From NCBI RefSeq assembly GCF_001282945.1, contig NZ_CDMG01000002.1, forward strand, positions 510,985 to 574,984: a stretch of 64,000 bases of DNA, written 5' to 3'. Below, in pieces: positions 51,378-60,217 of this stretch (positions are counted from its first letter, which is position 1; every line of letters begins with the position of its first letter). The position numbers and the translations under genes were made by a program. Below the pieces are notes generated by a model. It saw nothing but the letters and a program-made list of their open reading frames with translations. It was not told the origin of the DNA and did not search any database. The stretch is from Helicobacter ailurogastricus. Its GTDB lineage: Bacteria > Campylobacterota > Campylobacteria > Campylobacterales > Helicobacteraceae.

Positions 51378-54300
51378 TTAACCCCCTTTAACTGCCCTAT
51401 TTTTGATCACAAAATACGCCGTGGGGATGATAAAGAGGGTCAAAACCACGCTGGTGATCATCCCGCCGAGCATGGGCGCGGCGATGGAGTGCATGATCTC
51501 TGAGCCCACGCCATGCGAGTACATGATAGGCACGAGCGAAACTAAGATGCTAAAAAAAGTCATTAATTTGGGGCGCACCCTTTGCACCGCCCCGTGCATG
51601 ATCGCCTCTTTGAGTTTTGCGCTTGTGTGTTGCTCTTGTTTTAAGAAGTTTTGGTAAGCGTCCTCTAAATAAATGATCATCACAATCGCCGTTTCACTCG
51701 CCACGCCCAAAAGAGCTAAAAAGCCCACCAGTGCGGCGATGCTCAAATTCAAGCCCCAAAGTTTCATAAAGACAAGGCCGCCTAAAAAGGCAAAGGGTAG
51801 GCTGAAGAAACAAAGTAAAGAGTTTGTGGGGCTTTTGAGTGCAAAGACAATTAAAAGAAAGATGATAAAAATACTCATGGGCACGATGTATTTTAAGGTC
51901 GCGAAGGCTTCGTCTAAATATTGGCTCTCACCCGAAAACTCGTAATAATACCCGCTAGGCAGGCGCAAACTCTCTAGGGCTTTGATAGCCGCCTCGCGGT
52001 AACTCTCAGAGCTCACCCCATTTTTAGGCACGATGTAAATAAAATGCACATTCAAGCCTTTTTCGCTTTTAAGCACCGCAGGGGCGTTTTCATAATAGAC
52101 GTTGGCAAACTCTCTTAAGGGCACATAGCTAGAGGGGGTTTTGATGTAGAGATTTTGCAAAGATTCTATATTGTTGCGCTGGGTGTCTTTAAGCCGTACA
52201 GAGATGGGGTAACTTTCCACACCATCAATTAAAGTTGTGATGCTTGCCCCGCCCATACCAAAGCTCACCATGTTTAAAACCGCCTCTTTGGTGAGGTTGT
52301 ATTGCGCCAATTTTTCGGGGCGCAAATCCACATTCAAATAGTAGCCATTGTTGGATTTCTCGGCAAAGACAGACAGACTTTGGGGCAGGGTTTTGAGCTT
52401 TTGCTCCATTTTAATCGCCAGTTCTTGGAGTAGATAGGGGTCTTTGCCATAAAGTTTAATGCCAAGCGGGGTGCGAATCCCCGTTAAGAGCATGTCAATG
52501 CGCCCTCTAATGGGGTAGGTCCAAGAATTGACCAAGCCTTTTAATTGCAGGGTCTGCTCTAGCTTGTCTCTTAGTTGCTTGTAGGTGATTTTTTCGGGCC
52601 ACTCAGCTTTGGGTTTTAGCTCAATGTAGGTTTCTAGCATAGAAAGGGCTGCGCTGTCCGTGCTGCTATTGGCGCGCCCGGCCTTGCCAAAGACTTGTTT
52701 GACTTCAGGGATGGCCTTAATGCGCTTGTTGGTTTCCTCTAGGTATTTTTTAGCCGTGTCTATGCCTACGGCGTTGGTTGTAACGGGCATGTACATCACC
52801 ACGCCCTCATTAATCGCCGGGATAAACTCCCAGTTGAGTTTTTTATACACAAAATAAAGCCCGCCTAAACCCACCACGCTAAGGGCTAAAAACACCCATC
52901 TAAAGCGCAAGACAAAGCGCAAGCACACCCCATAAATCTTAATAAAAAAGGCGTTAATGGGGTTTTTACTCTCCTCTATGATCTTGCCCTTGATGAAAAA
53001 GAGCATTAAAATCGGCACGACACTGATAGAAAGCAGGGCCCCCACGAGCATGGCAAAGGTCTTTGTGTAGGCCAGCGGAGAGAAAAGCCGTTTTTCCTGC
53101 CCGCTTAAGTCAAAAATAGGCAAGAAAGACACCACGATGATCATGAGGGCAAAGAAAATCGCGGGGCCGACTTGTTTTACCCCCGCAATGATGGCTTCTT
53201 GGCGTTCTTGGTCGTTTTCTATGTTGGCGTGGCTTAGGTGTTTGTGGGCGTTCTCCACCATCACAATCGCCGCATCCACCATCGCCCCGATGGCAATGGC
53301 AATCCCGCCCAAACTCATGATGCTTGCCTCAATGTTAAAAAAGTGCATGAGTAAAAAGCTTAGGCACACGCAAAGGGGCAAAGTGATGATCACCACCAAC
53401 GCACTTCTAAAGTGCAAGAGAAACAAGGCGATCACAGCAAGCACGATCACGCTTTCCTCTATGAGTGTGTGGATGAGGTTATCCACGCCCTTTTCAATCA
53501 ACTCGCTTCGATCATACACGGGCACGATTTTTACATCGGGGTTGCCCTCTTGCAAGCGGGCGATTTTGGCTTTGATGCGCTCTAAAATGCGGTAGGTGTC
53601 GGCGTGGTAGCGCACCATCACAATCCCGCCCACCACTTCTTGTGTGCCATTTAAATTTGCCACGGAGCGGCGGGGCTTGGGGGTTAAATTCAGTGTGGCG
53701 ACATCTTTAAGCTTAATGGGCGTTAAGTTGGGCGTTTTAAGCACAATTTCGCCCAAATCCTTTAGGCTTTTGGTGTAGCCCTTGGCGTGGATGATCTTTT
53801 CAAACCCGTTTTCTAAAATGATTCCCCCGCCCGTGTCCTCGTTGGATTTTTTAATGGCATTCACCACATCCTGCACACTCAAATCGTATTTAACTAAAGC
53901 ATCGTTGTCTAGGGTAACTTCGTAGTTTTTCTCAAAGCCCCCCACGCTGGCAACCTCGCTCACCCCATCCACGCCCAAAAGCGCGTAGCGGTAGTAAAAA
54001 TCTTGCAAAGTTTTAAGCTCGGCTAGGCTTTTAGTCTTGCTTGTTAAGGCATATTGGTAAGCCCAGCCAATGGAGGTCGAGTCGCTGCCCATCTCCACCT
54101 TCACCCCAGCGGGCAACTTCACCCGCGCCATCTGCTCGCTCACCCGATCGCGGGCAAAATACAAATCCACGCCGTCTTTAAAGATGATATACACCAACCC
54201 CGTTTCATAGCTAGAAATCCCCCGCACGGTTTCAATGTCAGCAATCCCCATAAAGTTAGCCACCAAAGGATAGACCGCTTGCTCTTGCACCACCTGCGGG

Positions 54301-54473
54301 CTTTGGTTAGGATAACTCACTTGCACGACCACCTGCGTGGGCGATAAGTCGGGTAGAGCATCCAAACGGGTGTTTTTCATCGCCCATAGAGACACTAAAA
54401 AGAGCAAGAAAGTCACCATCAACACAACTAACTTATTTTTAAGGCTTAAAGAGATGAGCGCGTTAATCATCAC
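51378..54473 (-). CDS. czcA: Heavy-metal RND efflux pump CzcA (CusA-like)
   Basis: This 1031-residue RND-family inner-membrane pump has twelve membrane helices and two large periplasmic loops. The signature GIAIAIGAMVDAAIVMVENAHKHL with its buried Asp is that of the heavy-metal-efflux group (CusA/CzcA), and the ladder of periplasmic Met residues favours Cu(I)/Ag(I). It works with CzcB and the outer membrane channel CrdB to expel copper from the periplasm and cytoplasm. It overlaps czcB by 4 bases and ends the crdA-crdB-czcB-czcA operon. Confidence 0.9.
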   Translation of the reverse strand: MMINALISLSLKNKLVVLMVTFLLFLVSLWAMKNTRLDALPDLSPTQVVVQVSYPNQSPQVVQEQAVYPLVANFMGIADIETVRGISSYETGLVYIIFKDGVDLYFARDRVSEQMARVKLPAGVKVEMGSDSTSIGWAYQYALTSKTKSLAELKTLQDFYYRYALLGVDGVSEVASVGGFEKNYEVTLDNDALVKYDLSVQDVVNAIKKSNEDTGGGIILENGFEKIIHAKGYTKSLKDLGEIVLKTPNLTPIKLKDVATLNLTPKPRRSVANLNGTQEVVGGIVMVRYHADTYRILERIKAKIARLQEGNPDVKIVPVYDRSELIEKGVDNLIHTLIEESVIVLAVIALFLLHFRSALVVIITLPLCVCLSFLLMHFFNIEASIMSLGGIAIAIGAMVDAAIVMVENAHKHLSHANIENDQERQEAIIAGVKQVGPAIFFALMIIVVSFLPIFDLSGQEKRLFSPLAYTKTFAMLVGALLSISVVPILMLFFIKGKIIEESKNPINAFFIKIYGVCLRFVLRFRWVFLALSVVGLGGLYFVYKKLNWEFIPAINEGVVMYMPVTTNAVGIDTAKKYLEETNKRIKAIPEVKQVFGKAGRANSSTDSAALSMLETYIELKPKAEWPEKITYKQLRDKLEQTLQLKGLVNSWTYPIRGRIDMLLTGIRTPLGIKLYGKDPYLLQELAIKMEQKLKTLPQSLSVFAEKSNNGYYLNVDLRPEKLAQYNLTKEAVLNMVSFGMGGASITTLIDGVESYPISVRLKDTQRNNIESLQNLYIKTPSSYVPLREFANVYYENAPAVLKSEKGLNVHFIYIVPKNGVSSESYREAAIKALESLRLPSGYYYEFSGESQYLDEAFATLKYIVPMSIFIIFLLIVFALKSPTNSLLCFFSLPFAFLGGLVFMKLWGLNLSIAALVGFLALLGVASETAIVMIIYLEDAYQNFLKQEQHTSAKLKEAIMHGAVQRVRPKLMTFFSILVSLVPIMYSHGVGSEIMHSIAAPMLGGMITSVVLTLFIIPTAYFVIKNRAVKGG

Positions 54474-55414
54474 TCATCCCCATTGTTGATCGCATCCGCA
54501 TCCAAAATAAAGAGCGCATTTTTAGCGACTTCATCGCCCGCTTTCAAGCCCTCTAAAACCTGATAACTCCCATCGCTCAAGCGTTTAGCCTTGATCTCTG
54601 TGATGTCAAACGAGTCGTCATCTTTTTTAAACACCACTGCCCGCCCGTTTTTAATCAACACCGCCTCTTTAGGCAAGATAAGCATTTTTTGCGTGGGTTG
54701 GTAAATCGTAACCTTAGCAAACATGTTGGGGAAAAAAAGATTACTGGGGTTTTTTAAAATGAAGCGGGCCTCAAGCATTTTATCTTGTGCGCCCACAAGG
54801 GGGTTGATGTTAGAAAACTCTAAATCAAACACCCCGGGCACGCCCTCGATCTTGATCTGCGCTTTAGACAAGTGGCGCACAAAATCCAAATCCTCTTGAT
54901 TGACCCGCACCAAGACATATAGGGCTTTTAAATCAATGATTTGAAACACCAAAGCCCCACTTTTAATAAATTCTCCCTCATTGATGTTCTTAGTAAAAAC
55001 TACGCCGCTAAATGGGCTTAGCATTTCTACGCTGTTTTGCACTTTTTTAGTTTGCATGATTTTATTGATCTCGCCCGCTCCCACGCCAAGCAAGCGCAAC
55101 TTTTCTTGCATTTGCGCGACTTGTCTATTAAAGTGCAAGGAAGAGAGCAACTCGCTTTGCACGGAGATCAAAGCAGGGGAGTAAATGCTAAAGAGTTTAT
55201 CCCCTGCTTTCACGCTTTGGTAGGTGCGATTGACATAGAGTTTTTCCACGAAGCCGTCAAAGCGCAGATTGTAAGAATACACTTTGCGCTCATCGGCCTG
55301 CAAAGTGGCGTAATACCGCCTAAAGGGGGCAAACTCTTTAAGTTGCACCGCCACGCTACCCACTGCTTGCAAATGCGCCAAGCCCAATAAAAGCCCAAAA
55401 ATCCACTTTTTCAT
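54470..55414 (-). CDS. czcB: RND efflux membrane-fusion protein CzcB
   Basis: This 314-residue periplasmic adaptor joins the inner-membrane pump to the outer membrane channel. It has a signal peptide (KKWIFGLLLGLAHLQAVG), the lipoyl-like segments (FDGFVEKLYVNRTYQSVKAGDKLFSIYSPAL and LSPFSGVVFTKNINEGEFIKSGALVFQI) around a helical hairpin, and the beta-barrel part (LILPKEAVLIKNGRAVVF). It lacks the N-terminal metal-binding extension of CusB. Overlaps crdB by 4 bases. Confidence 0.9.
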   Translation of the reverse strand: MKKWIFGLLLGLAHLQAVGSVAVQLKEFAPFRRYYATLQADERKVYSYNLRFDGFVEKLYVNRTYQSVKAGDKLFSIYSPALISVQSELLSSLHFNRQVAQMQEKLRLLGVGAGEINKIMQTKKVQNSVEMLSPFSGVVFTKNINEGEFIKSGALVFQIIDLKALYVLVRVNQEDLDFVRHLSKAQIKIEGVPGVFDLEFSNINPLVGAQDKMLEARFILKNPSNLFFPNMFAKVTIYQPTQKMLILPKEAVLIKNGRAVVFKKDDDSFDITEIKAKRLSDGSYQVLEGLKAGDEVAKNALFILDADAINNGDE

Positions 55415-56610
55415 TTCAGCCCTTTGAGGTTTTCTAGCGCAAGATAGGTGGTGGCTAAAGTGCTTTGGGTTTCTAGTTGTAGTAATTTCGTGTTGATGGT
55501 GTCGTTAAAGGCGTTGTAATAGCTGTTATAATCGCCCTGCGAGGAGGGCAAATTGTCCTTGTAGATTTGCACGATGTGCTCGCTGGCTTGTAAAATTTGC
55601 TCGATGTTGGCTAAATTCTTTTGCAATTGTGTGAGTTTTTTAATCAATTTGCGGGCATTGTGTTGCACGCTGTTTTTGGTGTTTTCTAAGGCATTTAGCG
55701 CCACTAAATGCTCTTGTTTGCGTTGTTGTAGGGTGTTGCTTTGTTTGCCATAAATGGGCAAGGGGATGGCCACGCCGATGGTGAACATGTCAAAGATTTT
55801 GGAGCGGAAGAGATAGTTAGCGGTCACATTGATATCTTCTAAAAAACTCTTTTTGGCTAAAGTGATGTTTTTTAAGGCTTGGCCATCTTGCAAGCTGGCG
55901 ATTTTAATCGTGCGGTTGGTGTCCATGATTTCTTGCATCTCATGCTCGGGCTTGAAAGCCACGGGGCTGGGCGCTAGGCTTAATAAATCAACTTGGTTAA
56001 AAGTAAATTCACTGATGTTGATTTTATTATCCGCTAGGCTGTCTTGCAAGTCGTTTTGCTTGATTTCCCATTGCGCTTTAATCACTTCTAACTTGGCAAT
56101 GGCGATTTGATCGGGGCTGCTCGAGTGCTCGGCCCTATATAACAAGCTGTCTAAATTGCCTAAAGCGTCTTTAAGCAAAGCTAATTTTTGGGTGTTTTTA
56201 TAGACATTGACGGCGTTGGTTAAAATATTGATCGCGATTTGTTGTTTCAGTTGCTCTAATTCTAAAATCTTTTTTTGGCGCTCGATTTGCACCACTTGCT
56301 TTTGCGTGTGCCTTTTGCCGGTCACATCAAACTTTTGGCTAAGCCCCACGCTGATGCTTTGCATAAAGCTCGAATCTAAGATGAAAAAGTTATTGACATC
56401 GGCGTTGTTGTAACCCACATACAAGATGGGGTTGTCCCAACGGCTCACCGCCTGCGCCTGCGCTTGTAAGCTGTCTATTTGTGCTTGCAAACTCGCGATC
56501 TTGGCGTTTTTAACAAGATATTTTTTATAAACAACTTGTAAATCCAGCGGCGCACTCTGCAAGGCCACGCCCTGCAAAGCCAACAACAAAGCAACAATGA
56601 GCGCGCGCAT
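55411..56610 (-). CDS. crdB: TolC-like outer membrane channel CrdB
   Basis: This 399-residue protein fits the outer membrane factor (TolC/CusC) family: a signal peptide (IVALLLALQGVALQSA), then long heptad-rich helices (AKIASLQAQIDSLQAQAQAV; KKILELEQLKQQIAINILTNAVNVYKNTQKL) in two similar halves, with SVGLSQKF and TIGVAIPLPIYGKQSN beta hairpins. In H. pylori CrdB is the outer membrane part of copper resistance and follows crdA. The stop overlaps czcB by 4 bases and the start touches the crdA stop. Confidence 0.86.
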   Translation of the reverse strand: MRALIVALLLALQGVALQSAPLDLQVVYKKYLVKNAKIASLQAQIDSLQAQAQAVSRWDNPILYVGYNNADVNNFFILDSSFMQSISVGLSQKFDVTGKRHTQKQVVQIERQKKILELEQLKQQIAINILTNAVNVYKNTQKLALLKDALGNLDSLLYRAEHSSSPDQIAIAKLEVIKAQWEIKQNDLQDSLADNKINISEFTFNQVDLLSLAPSPVAFKPEHEMQEIMDTNRTIKIASLQDGQALKNITLAKKSFLEDINVTANYLFRSKIFDMFTIGVAIPLPIYGKQSNTLQQRKQEHLVALNALENTKNSVQHNARKLIKKLTQLQKNLANIEQILQASEHIVQIYKDNLPSSQGDYNSYYNAFNDTINTKLLQLETQSTLATTYLALENLKGLK

Positions 56611-56984
56611 TAGATATCCACGCTGCCTTTGCCCTTATAAATGTGCCCGTCCTTGGTTTTCACCTCCACTTTAACTTGCCAAGTCCCATTCATGGGCAAA
56701 TTCACAGAGCCCTCATACACCCCATCTTTCTCTTTTAACTTGGCGCTTTCGTGCATGGCTGGCATGCCCGGCATTTCAGGCATGCTAAATTTTACTTTCA
56801 CCTGAGCCCCTTTTAAAGCCTTGCCGTGCAAGCTAGGGGTGATGCTAAACTTATTGTCGCCATTGACAAATTTATTAGCAGACTTTAGAGCAATGTCGGC
56901 CTCTTTGGTTTTAAACTTCAACTCGTAGGCGTTTAGGCTCAAAGCCAAAGCCCCCGCTAAGAATAAAAAGGCAAATTTTTTCAT
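56610..56984 (-). CDS. crdA: Periplasmic copper-resistance protein CrdA
   Basis: This 124-residue secreted protein (signal peptide ending near SLNAYE) has a YtkA-like beta-sandwich pattern (KVKFSMPEMPGMPAMHESAKL, then LPMNGTWQVKVEVKT). The run of four Met with a His (MPEMPGMPAMH) is a plausible Cu(I) site. It matches the small copper-inducible CrdA of H. pylori in size and in position upstream of crdB. The ATG follows AAGGAG. A probable activator-controlled promoter lies in the 99-base gap shared with the divergent fumC. Confidence 0.88.
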   Translation of the reverse strand: MKKFAFLFLAGALALSLNAYELKFKTKEADIALKSANKFVNGDNKFSITPSLHGKALKGAQVKVKFSMPEMPGMPAMHESAKLKEKDGVYEGSVNLPMNGTWQVKVEVKTKDGHIYKGKGSVDI

Positions 56985-57010
56985 GGTTTCTCCTTGATTT
57001 AAAATGCCCC

Positions 57011-57045
57011 ATTCTAGGCAAGGATTGTGTAAAATTTGTGTAAAT
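57011..57045 (-). promoter_or_regulatory. Probable CrdR-controlled promoter of crdA
   Basis: On the minus strand a TAGAAT -10 is at 57016-57011, 27 bases before the crdA ATG. Its -35 position (57039-57034) reads ACAAAT, unlike consensus. Covering it are two direct repeats TTGTGTAAA (57025-57033 and 57036-57044 on the plus strand) spaced 11 bp, one helical turn, as expected for a dimeric OmpR-type regulator. In H. pylori crdA is activated by the copper response regulator CrdR. Confidence 0.45.
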
Positions 57046-57083
57046 GTGCTAAAGTTTTAAAAATTTTTTGAAAGGATGGATGC

Positions 57084-58475
57084 ATGCATTATAGAGTAGA
57101 GCATGACACTATGGGTGAAGTCAAAGTAGAAGATAGCAAATATTGGGGGGCGCAAACCCAAAGGAGTTTTGAGAATTTTAAAATCGGCGTGGAAAAAATG
57201 CCCCCCGAGCTCATCGCCGCTTTTGCCAAACTTAAACGCTCTCTAGCCAAAGTCAATCAAGACTTAGGCAAGTTGGACGCGAAAAAGGCGGGCGCGATCA
57301 TGCAAGCTTGCGAGGACATTTTAGCGGGCAAGTTAGAAGGGATGTTTCCTTTAGCCATATGGCAAACGGGCAGCGGGACACAGACGAATATGAACATGAA
57401 CGAGGTCATCGCCAACCGCGCGACCGAGATTTTGGGGGCGGATTTTAGAAAAGAAAAATTGATCCACCCCAACGACCATGTCAATATGTCCCAAAGCTCG
57501 AACGACACTTTCCCCACCGCCATGCACATTGTGGCCGTGTTGGAGCTCACCCAAACACTCTTGCCCGCCCTAGATGTCCTGCACACCACTTTGCACGCCA
57601 AAAGTGAGGCATTTAAGGACATCATTAAAATCGGGCGCACCCACCTACAAGACGCGACCCCTTTAACTTTGGGCCAAGAGTTTAGCGGGTATGTCAGCAT
57701 GCTCGAGCACTCTAAGGCGCAGATTTTAGAGAGTTTGGAGGGCTTAAGAGAGCTAGCCATCGGCGGAACTGCTGTGGGCACAGGCTTAAACGCCCACCCG
57801 CAATTATCTGAAAAGGTGGCTGAGGAGCTGACCCGCTTTACGGGGCAAACATTCAAAAGCGCGCCTAATAAATTCCACGCCCTCACCAGCCACGATGCGA
57901 TCACTTTCGCCCACGGGGCATTAAAAGGACTGGCGGCTAATTTAATGAAAATTGCCAACGACATCCGCTGGCTTGCCAGCGGCCCGCGCTGTGGTTTGGG
58001 CGAATTACACATCCCAGAAAACGAACCGGGCAGCTCTATCATGCCCGGTAAAGTCAACCCCACCCAATGCGAAGCCTTAACAATGGTGGTCGTGCAAGTG
58101 ATGGGCAACGATGCGGCGGTGGGCTTTGCGGCCTCTCAGGGCAATTTTGAGCTCAATGTCTTTAAGCCCGTCATCATCTATAACTTTTTACAGAGCGTGA
58201 AGCTCTTAGCCGATGGGATGTTTAGCTTCAACGAACATTGCGCGAGCGGCATCGAGCCCAATAAAGACAAAATCGACTACTATTTGCACCACTCTTTAAT
58301 GTTGGTTACCGCCCTTAACCCACACATCGGCTATGAAAACGCAGCTAAAGTCGCCAAAAACGCCCATAAGAAAGGCATCAGTCTCAAAGAATCCGCCCTA
58401 GAATTAGGGCTTTTGAGTGAAAAAGACTTTGATTCTTGGGTCGTCCCCGCTCATATGATCGCCCCAAAGGCGTAG
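57084..58475 (+). CDS. fumC: Class II fumarate hydratase
   Basis: This 463-residue enzyme interconverts fumarate and malate. Motifs: [22 protein letters not shown] at the start, the [17 protein letters not shown] region, [20 protein letters not shown], and the fumarase/aspartase signature [11 protein letters not shown]. Length is typical. The ATG follows AAAGGATGG. It is divergent from crdA; in H. pylori fumC likewise neighbours crdA. Confidence 0.97.
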   Translation: MHYRVEHDTMGEVKVEDSKYWGAQTQRSFENFKIGVEKMPPELIAAFAKLKRSLAKVNQDLGKLDAKKAGAIMQACEDILAGKLEGMFPLAIWQTGSGTQTNMNMNEVIANRATEILGADFRKEKLIHPNDHVNMSQSSNDTFPTAMHIVAVLELTQTLLPALDVLHTTLHAKSEAFKDIIKIGRTHLQDATPLTLGQEFSGYVSMLEHSKAQILESLEGLRELAIGGTAVGTGLNAHPQLSEKVAEELTRFTGQTFKSAPNKFHALTSHDAITFAHGALKGLAANLMKIANDIRWLASGPRCGLGELHIPENEPGSSIMPGKVNPTQCEALTMVVVQVMGNDAAVGFAASQGNFELNVFKPVIIYNFLQSVKLLADGMFSFNEHCASGIEPNKDKIDYYLHHSLMLVTALNPHIGYENAAKVAKNAHKKGISLKESALELGLLSEKDFDSWVVPAHMIAPKA

Positions 58476-58497
58476 GGCGTCTTAAAAAGTTTTACTT

Positions 58498-58519
58498 AAA
58501 CCCCCTAGCTGGGGGGTTG
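58498..58519 (+). terminator. Possible fumC terminator
   Basis: AACCCCC-TAGCT-GGGGGGTT at about 58499-58518 forms a strong stem 23 bases after the fumC stop; the following bases TTGGTTG are only partly T-rich. A second small hairpin, AAGCGC-GAAT-GCGCTT, lies at about 58580-58595 in the same 155-base gap before the convergent outer membrane protein gene and could end that gene's transcript. Confidence 0.5.
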
Positions 58520-58630
58520 GTTGCGGGGCTATCAAAGATCGAGTGTAAAAAACATCGTTGTGATTTGTTAAACCAACAAGCGCGAATGCGCTTTAGCGCC
58601 CAATCGCCCAAACCCAAACCATTCGTGGTT

Positions 58631-59494
58631 TTAGAAGTTGATCACATAATTAATGAACGCCGCCACATTGCGTCTAAACCTAATGGCATCTTTGCTATTA
58701 ACTTTGAGAAACCGCCCCACTGTATAAGTCCCTTTGTTGGTGTAGTAAGGATCGTTGATGATAGGGATACGCACCCCCATTTCAATGCCTTGGTGTTTAT
58801 TGACATTAAATCTAAAACCTACATTAACGATCACTTGCACGAAGTTGGGCGCATAGGTGGATTTGAGGCCGGGATAGTATTGGTTATTGATGCTCGCCTG
58901 CTTGTCAAAAAACTGATTTAGCGTAACACATCCACTAGGTTGGCCGTGTTGATAGACACCGGCCCAGTGGCAATACTTGTCCTTGCCCATCGACCAAGAG
59001 CTCCCCCCAACCATCGCTCCCGCAAAGACCCCAAACGAACTCTCATCGTTATCATAGAAGTTGTAGAGCATATCCAACCCCCCTCCATAAAAGAAATTAC
59101 CGACCTTTAAATTGGCCACAACAAAATCGGGATCGGAGTTACGGCTACTCATAGAATTGGCCTGTCCTCCTTGCCCGCTAAAAAATCCATAAAAACGCAA
59201 TCCAAAACGACTTTCTTGCCCAAAAAACATTTTAAACCCCACTTGGACATCTCCCCCATAGAGATTGCCCCGGTAGAGATTGTTGGCGTTGGTTGTGATG
59301 CCAGGCATCCCCGGGATTGTGTATTGCGTTGATGTGAATTGTGCAAAACTACCGGAAGCATACGAATACTGAAAGCCACCCTCTATGAACACGCCGTTTT
59401 TCTCTGCACTTAGTGGGGCAGAAAAAGCACCAATCCCTAAAACAAGAGCACTAAGTGAAAATAGAAAATTGGGTTTTCGTTTAGACACCATCAT
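58631..59494 (-). CDS. Hop/Hor-family outer membrane protein
   Basis: This 287-residue protein has a signal peptide (FLFSLSALVLGIGAFSAPLSAE) and begins its mature part with NGVFIEGGFQYSYASGS, the family-typical first strand. It ends with the alternating hydrophobic C-terminal strand FRRNVAAFINYVINF, closing with Phe, as required for outer membrane insertion and typical of the Helicobacter Hop/Hor group. Internal GGDVQVGFKMFFG and SSFGVFAGAMVGGSSW strands also fit. Two Cys (CHWAGVYQHGQPSGC) likely pair in an exposed loop. Function (adhesin or porin) cannot be told. There is a tandem ATG at the start; no clear promoter was found in the 117 bases upstream. Confidence 0.85.
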   Translation of the reverse strand: MMVSKRKPNFLFSLSALVLGIGAFSAPLSAEKNGVFIEGGFQYSYASGSFAQFTSTQYTIPGMPGITTNANNLYRGNLYGGDVQVGFKMFFGQESRFGLRFYGFFSGQGGQANSMSSRNSDPDFVVANLKVGNFFYGGGLDMLYNFYDNDESSFGVFAGAMVGGSSWSMGKDKYCHWAGVYQHGQPSGCVTLNQFFDKQASINNQYYPGLKSTYAPNFVQVIVNVGFRFNVNKHQGIEMGVRIPIINDPYYTNKGTYTVGRFLKVNSKDAIRFRRNVAAFINYVINF

Positions 59495-59611
59495 TTAATC
59501 CTCGGATTTACTTTGCAAAATCCTTGCCAATCCAAGGGCAAAAATTAGCGCAAAAATCTTTAAGATGGATAATGACACAAAAGAGCCCATATTTTGTTTA
59601 AAATCCACTTT

Positions 59612-59851
59612 TTAACCTTGCCAATGGGTAGCTTTTTTATCAGGTGGGCGTTCTAACTCTGTATCGGGGGGCGTGCTTGTATAAGATTTGAATAAGCATA
59701 ATCTCTGTGGAGCGCCTTTAAAAATGGTTGCACCGCCCCCAAACTTAAGACCCCGCCTAAGCCTTTGCAACTCCTGCAAGCTTATAGGGGGTTGTGGCTG
59801 AATTTGGAGCATTCTAACAAGCTCAAAAAACATCTCGGTTGCCTTTAGCAA
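59612..59851 (-). pseudogene. Decayed duplicate of the carB 3' end
   Basis: The first ~30 codons of this open frame (TTG at 59851) resemble the last ~30 codons of carB: LKATEMFFELVRM here against LKAVEKVLLSLLEY there, then PPISLQELQ against PPVSLQELQ. The DNA matches over about 85 bases (59767-59849 against 60218-60302), with small insertions, including one in a C run, that shift the frame in the middle. Downstream the frame continues for 50 unrelated codons to 59612. It is best read as a leftover copy of the carB end rather than a functional gene. Confidence 0.65.
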
Positions 59852-59860
59852 TCTTCATAA

Positions 59861-60163
59861 ACCCAGCTTAAAACTTACACGCATTTACGCTTTGAAACCC
59901 TCAAAAGTGCGGACATCACACTAAATTTAGATTTTCAAGTCTTTATCAATAGAAACACAGACCTTACAACCACCCACCTTTATCATGTGTTTAGAGCCGT
60001 GTTTAAAAAGTTCGCAATCTTTAAAGTGCAAAGACTCTTAGAAAAAATCCAAAGCAAGCTTTTAATGCGTAAAATCAAAGCCAATCACCTTTGGCTAAGG
60101 CATGCGAGCGCACTCTCTTTTGAAGAGCTTCTCTGCTTTCAGGCCTTAAAAGCTCTTGAGTAA
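59861..60163 (+). pseudogene. Start-less gene fragment between the two carB ends
   Basis: An open frame of about 100 codons (59861-60163) lies between the carB end and its decayed copy, opposite strand to carB. It has no usable start near its beginning (first ATG is in the second half) and no ribosome binding site, but reads like real protein: FETLKSADITLNLDFQVFI, then YHVFRAVFKKFAIFKVQRL, and a hydrophobic end EELLCFQALKALE. I do not recognise the family. A 5'-deleted remnant of an accessory gene is the simplest reading. No other gene lies in the 357-base gap 59852-60208. Confidence 0.4.
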
Positions 60164-60217
60164 GCTACGCTTTCAAATCTAAGCTACGCTCCTAAGTCTA
60201 AGCTACGCTTAGACTCC
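60161..60217. repeat. Three 19-bp tandem repeats with hairpin over the carB stop codon
   Basis: Three units starting TAAGCTACGCT lie at 60161-60179, 60180-60198 and 60199-60217, period 19 bp. The last unit, with its left flank, forms a perfect nine-base-pair hairpin, AGTCTAAGC-TAC-GCTTAGACT (60195-60215), that covers the carB stop codon (60209-60211). The final carB codons (GGA GTC TAA) are part of it. It may act as a transcript end or simply mark the junction of the duplication. Confidence 0.65.

Noticed and set aside
57257..58108. Long minus-strand frame (283 codons) opposite fumC
   Set aside because: A codon-bias shadow of fumC: no start signals and low-complexity Ser/Leu/Pro composition.
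58436..58921. Plus-strand frame of 161 codons after fumC
   Set aside because: It begins inside fumC, crosses the terminator hairpin and lies opposite the Hor-like outer membrane protein gene, without a ribosome binding site.
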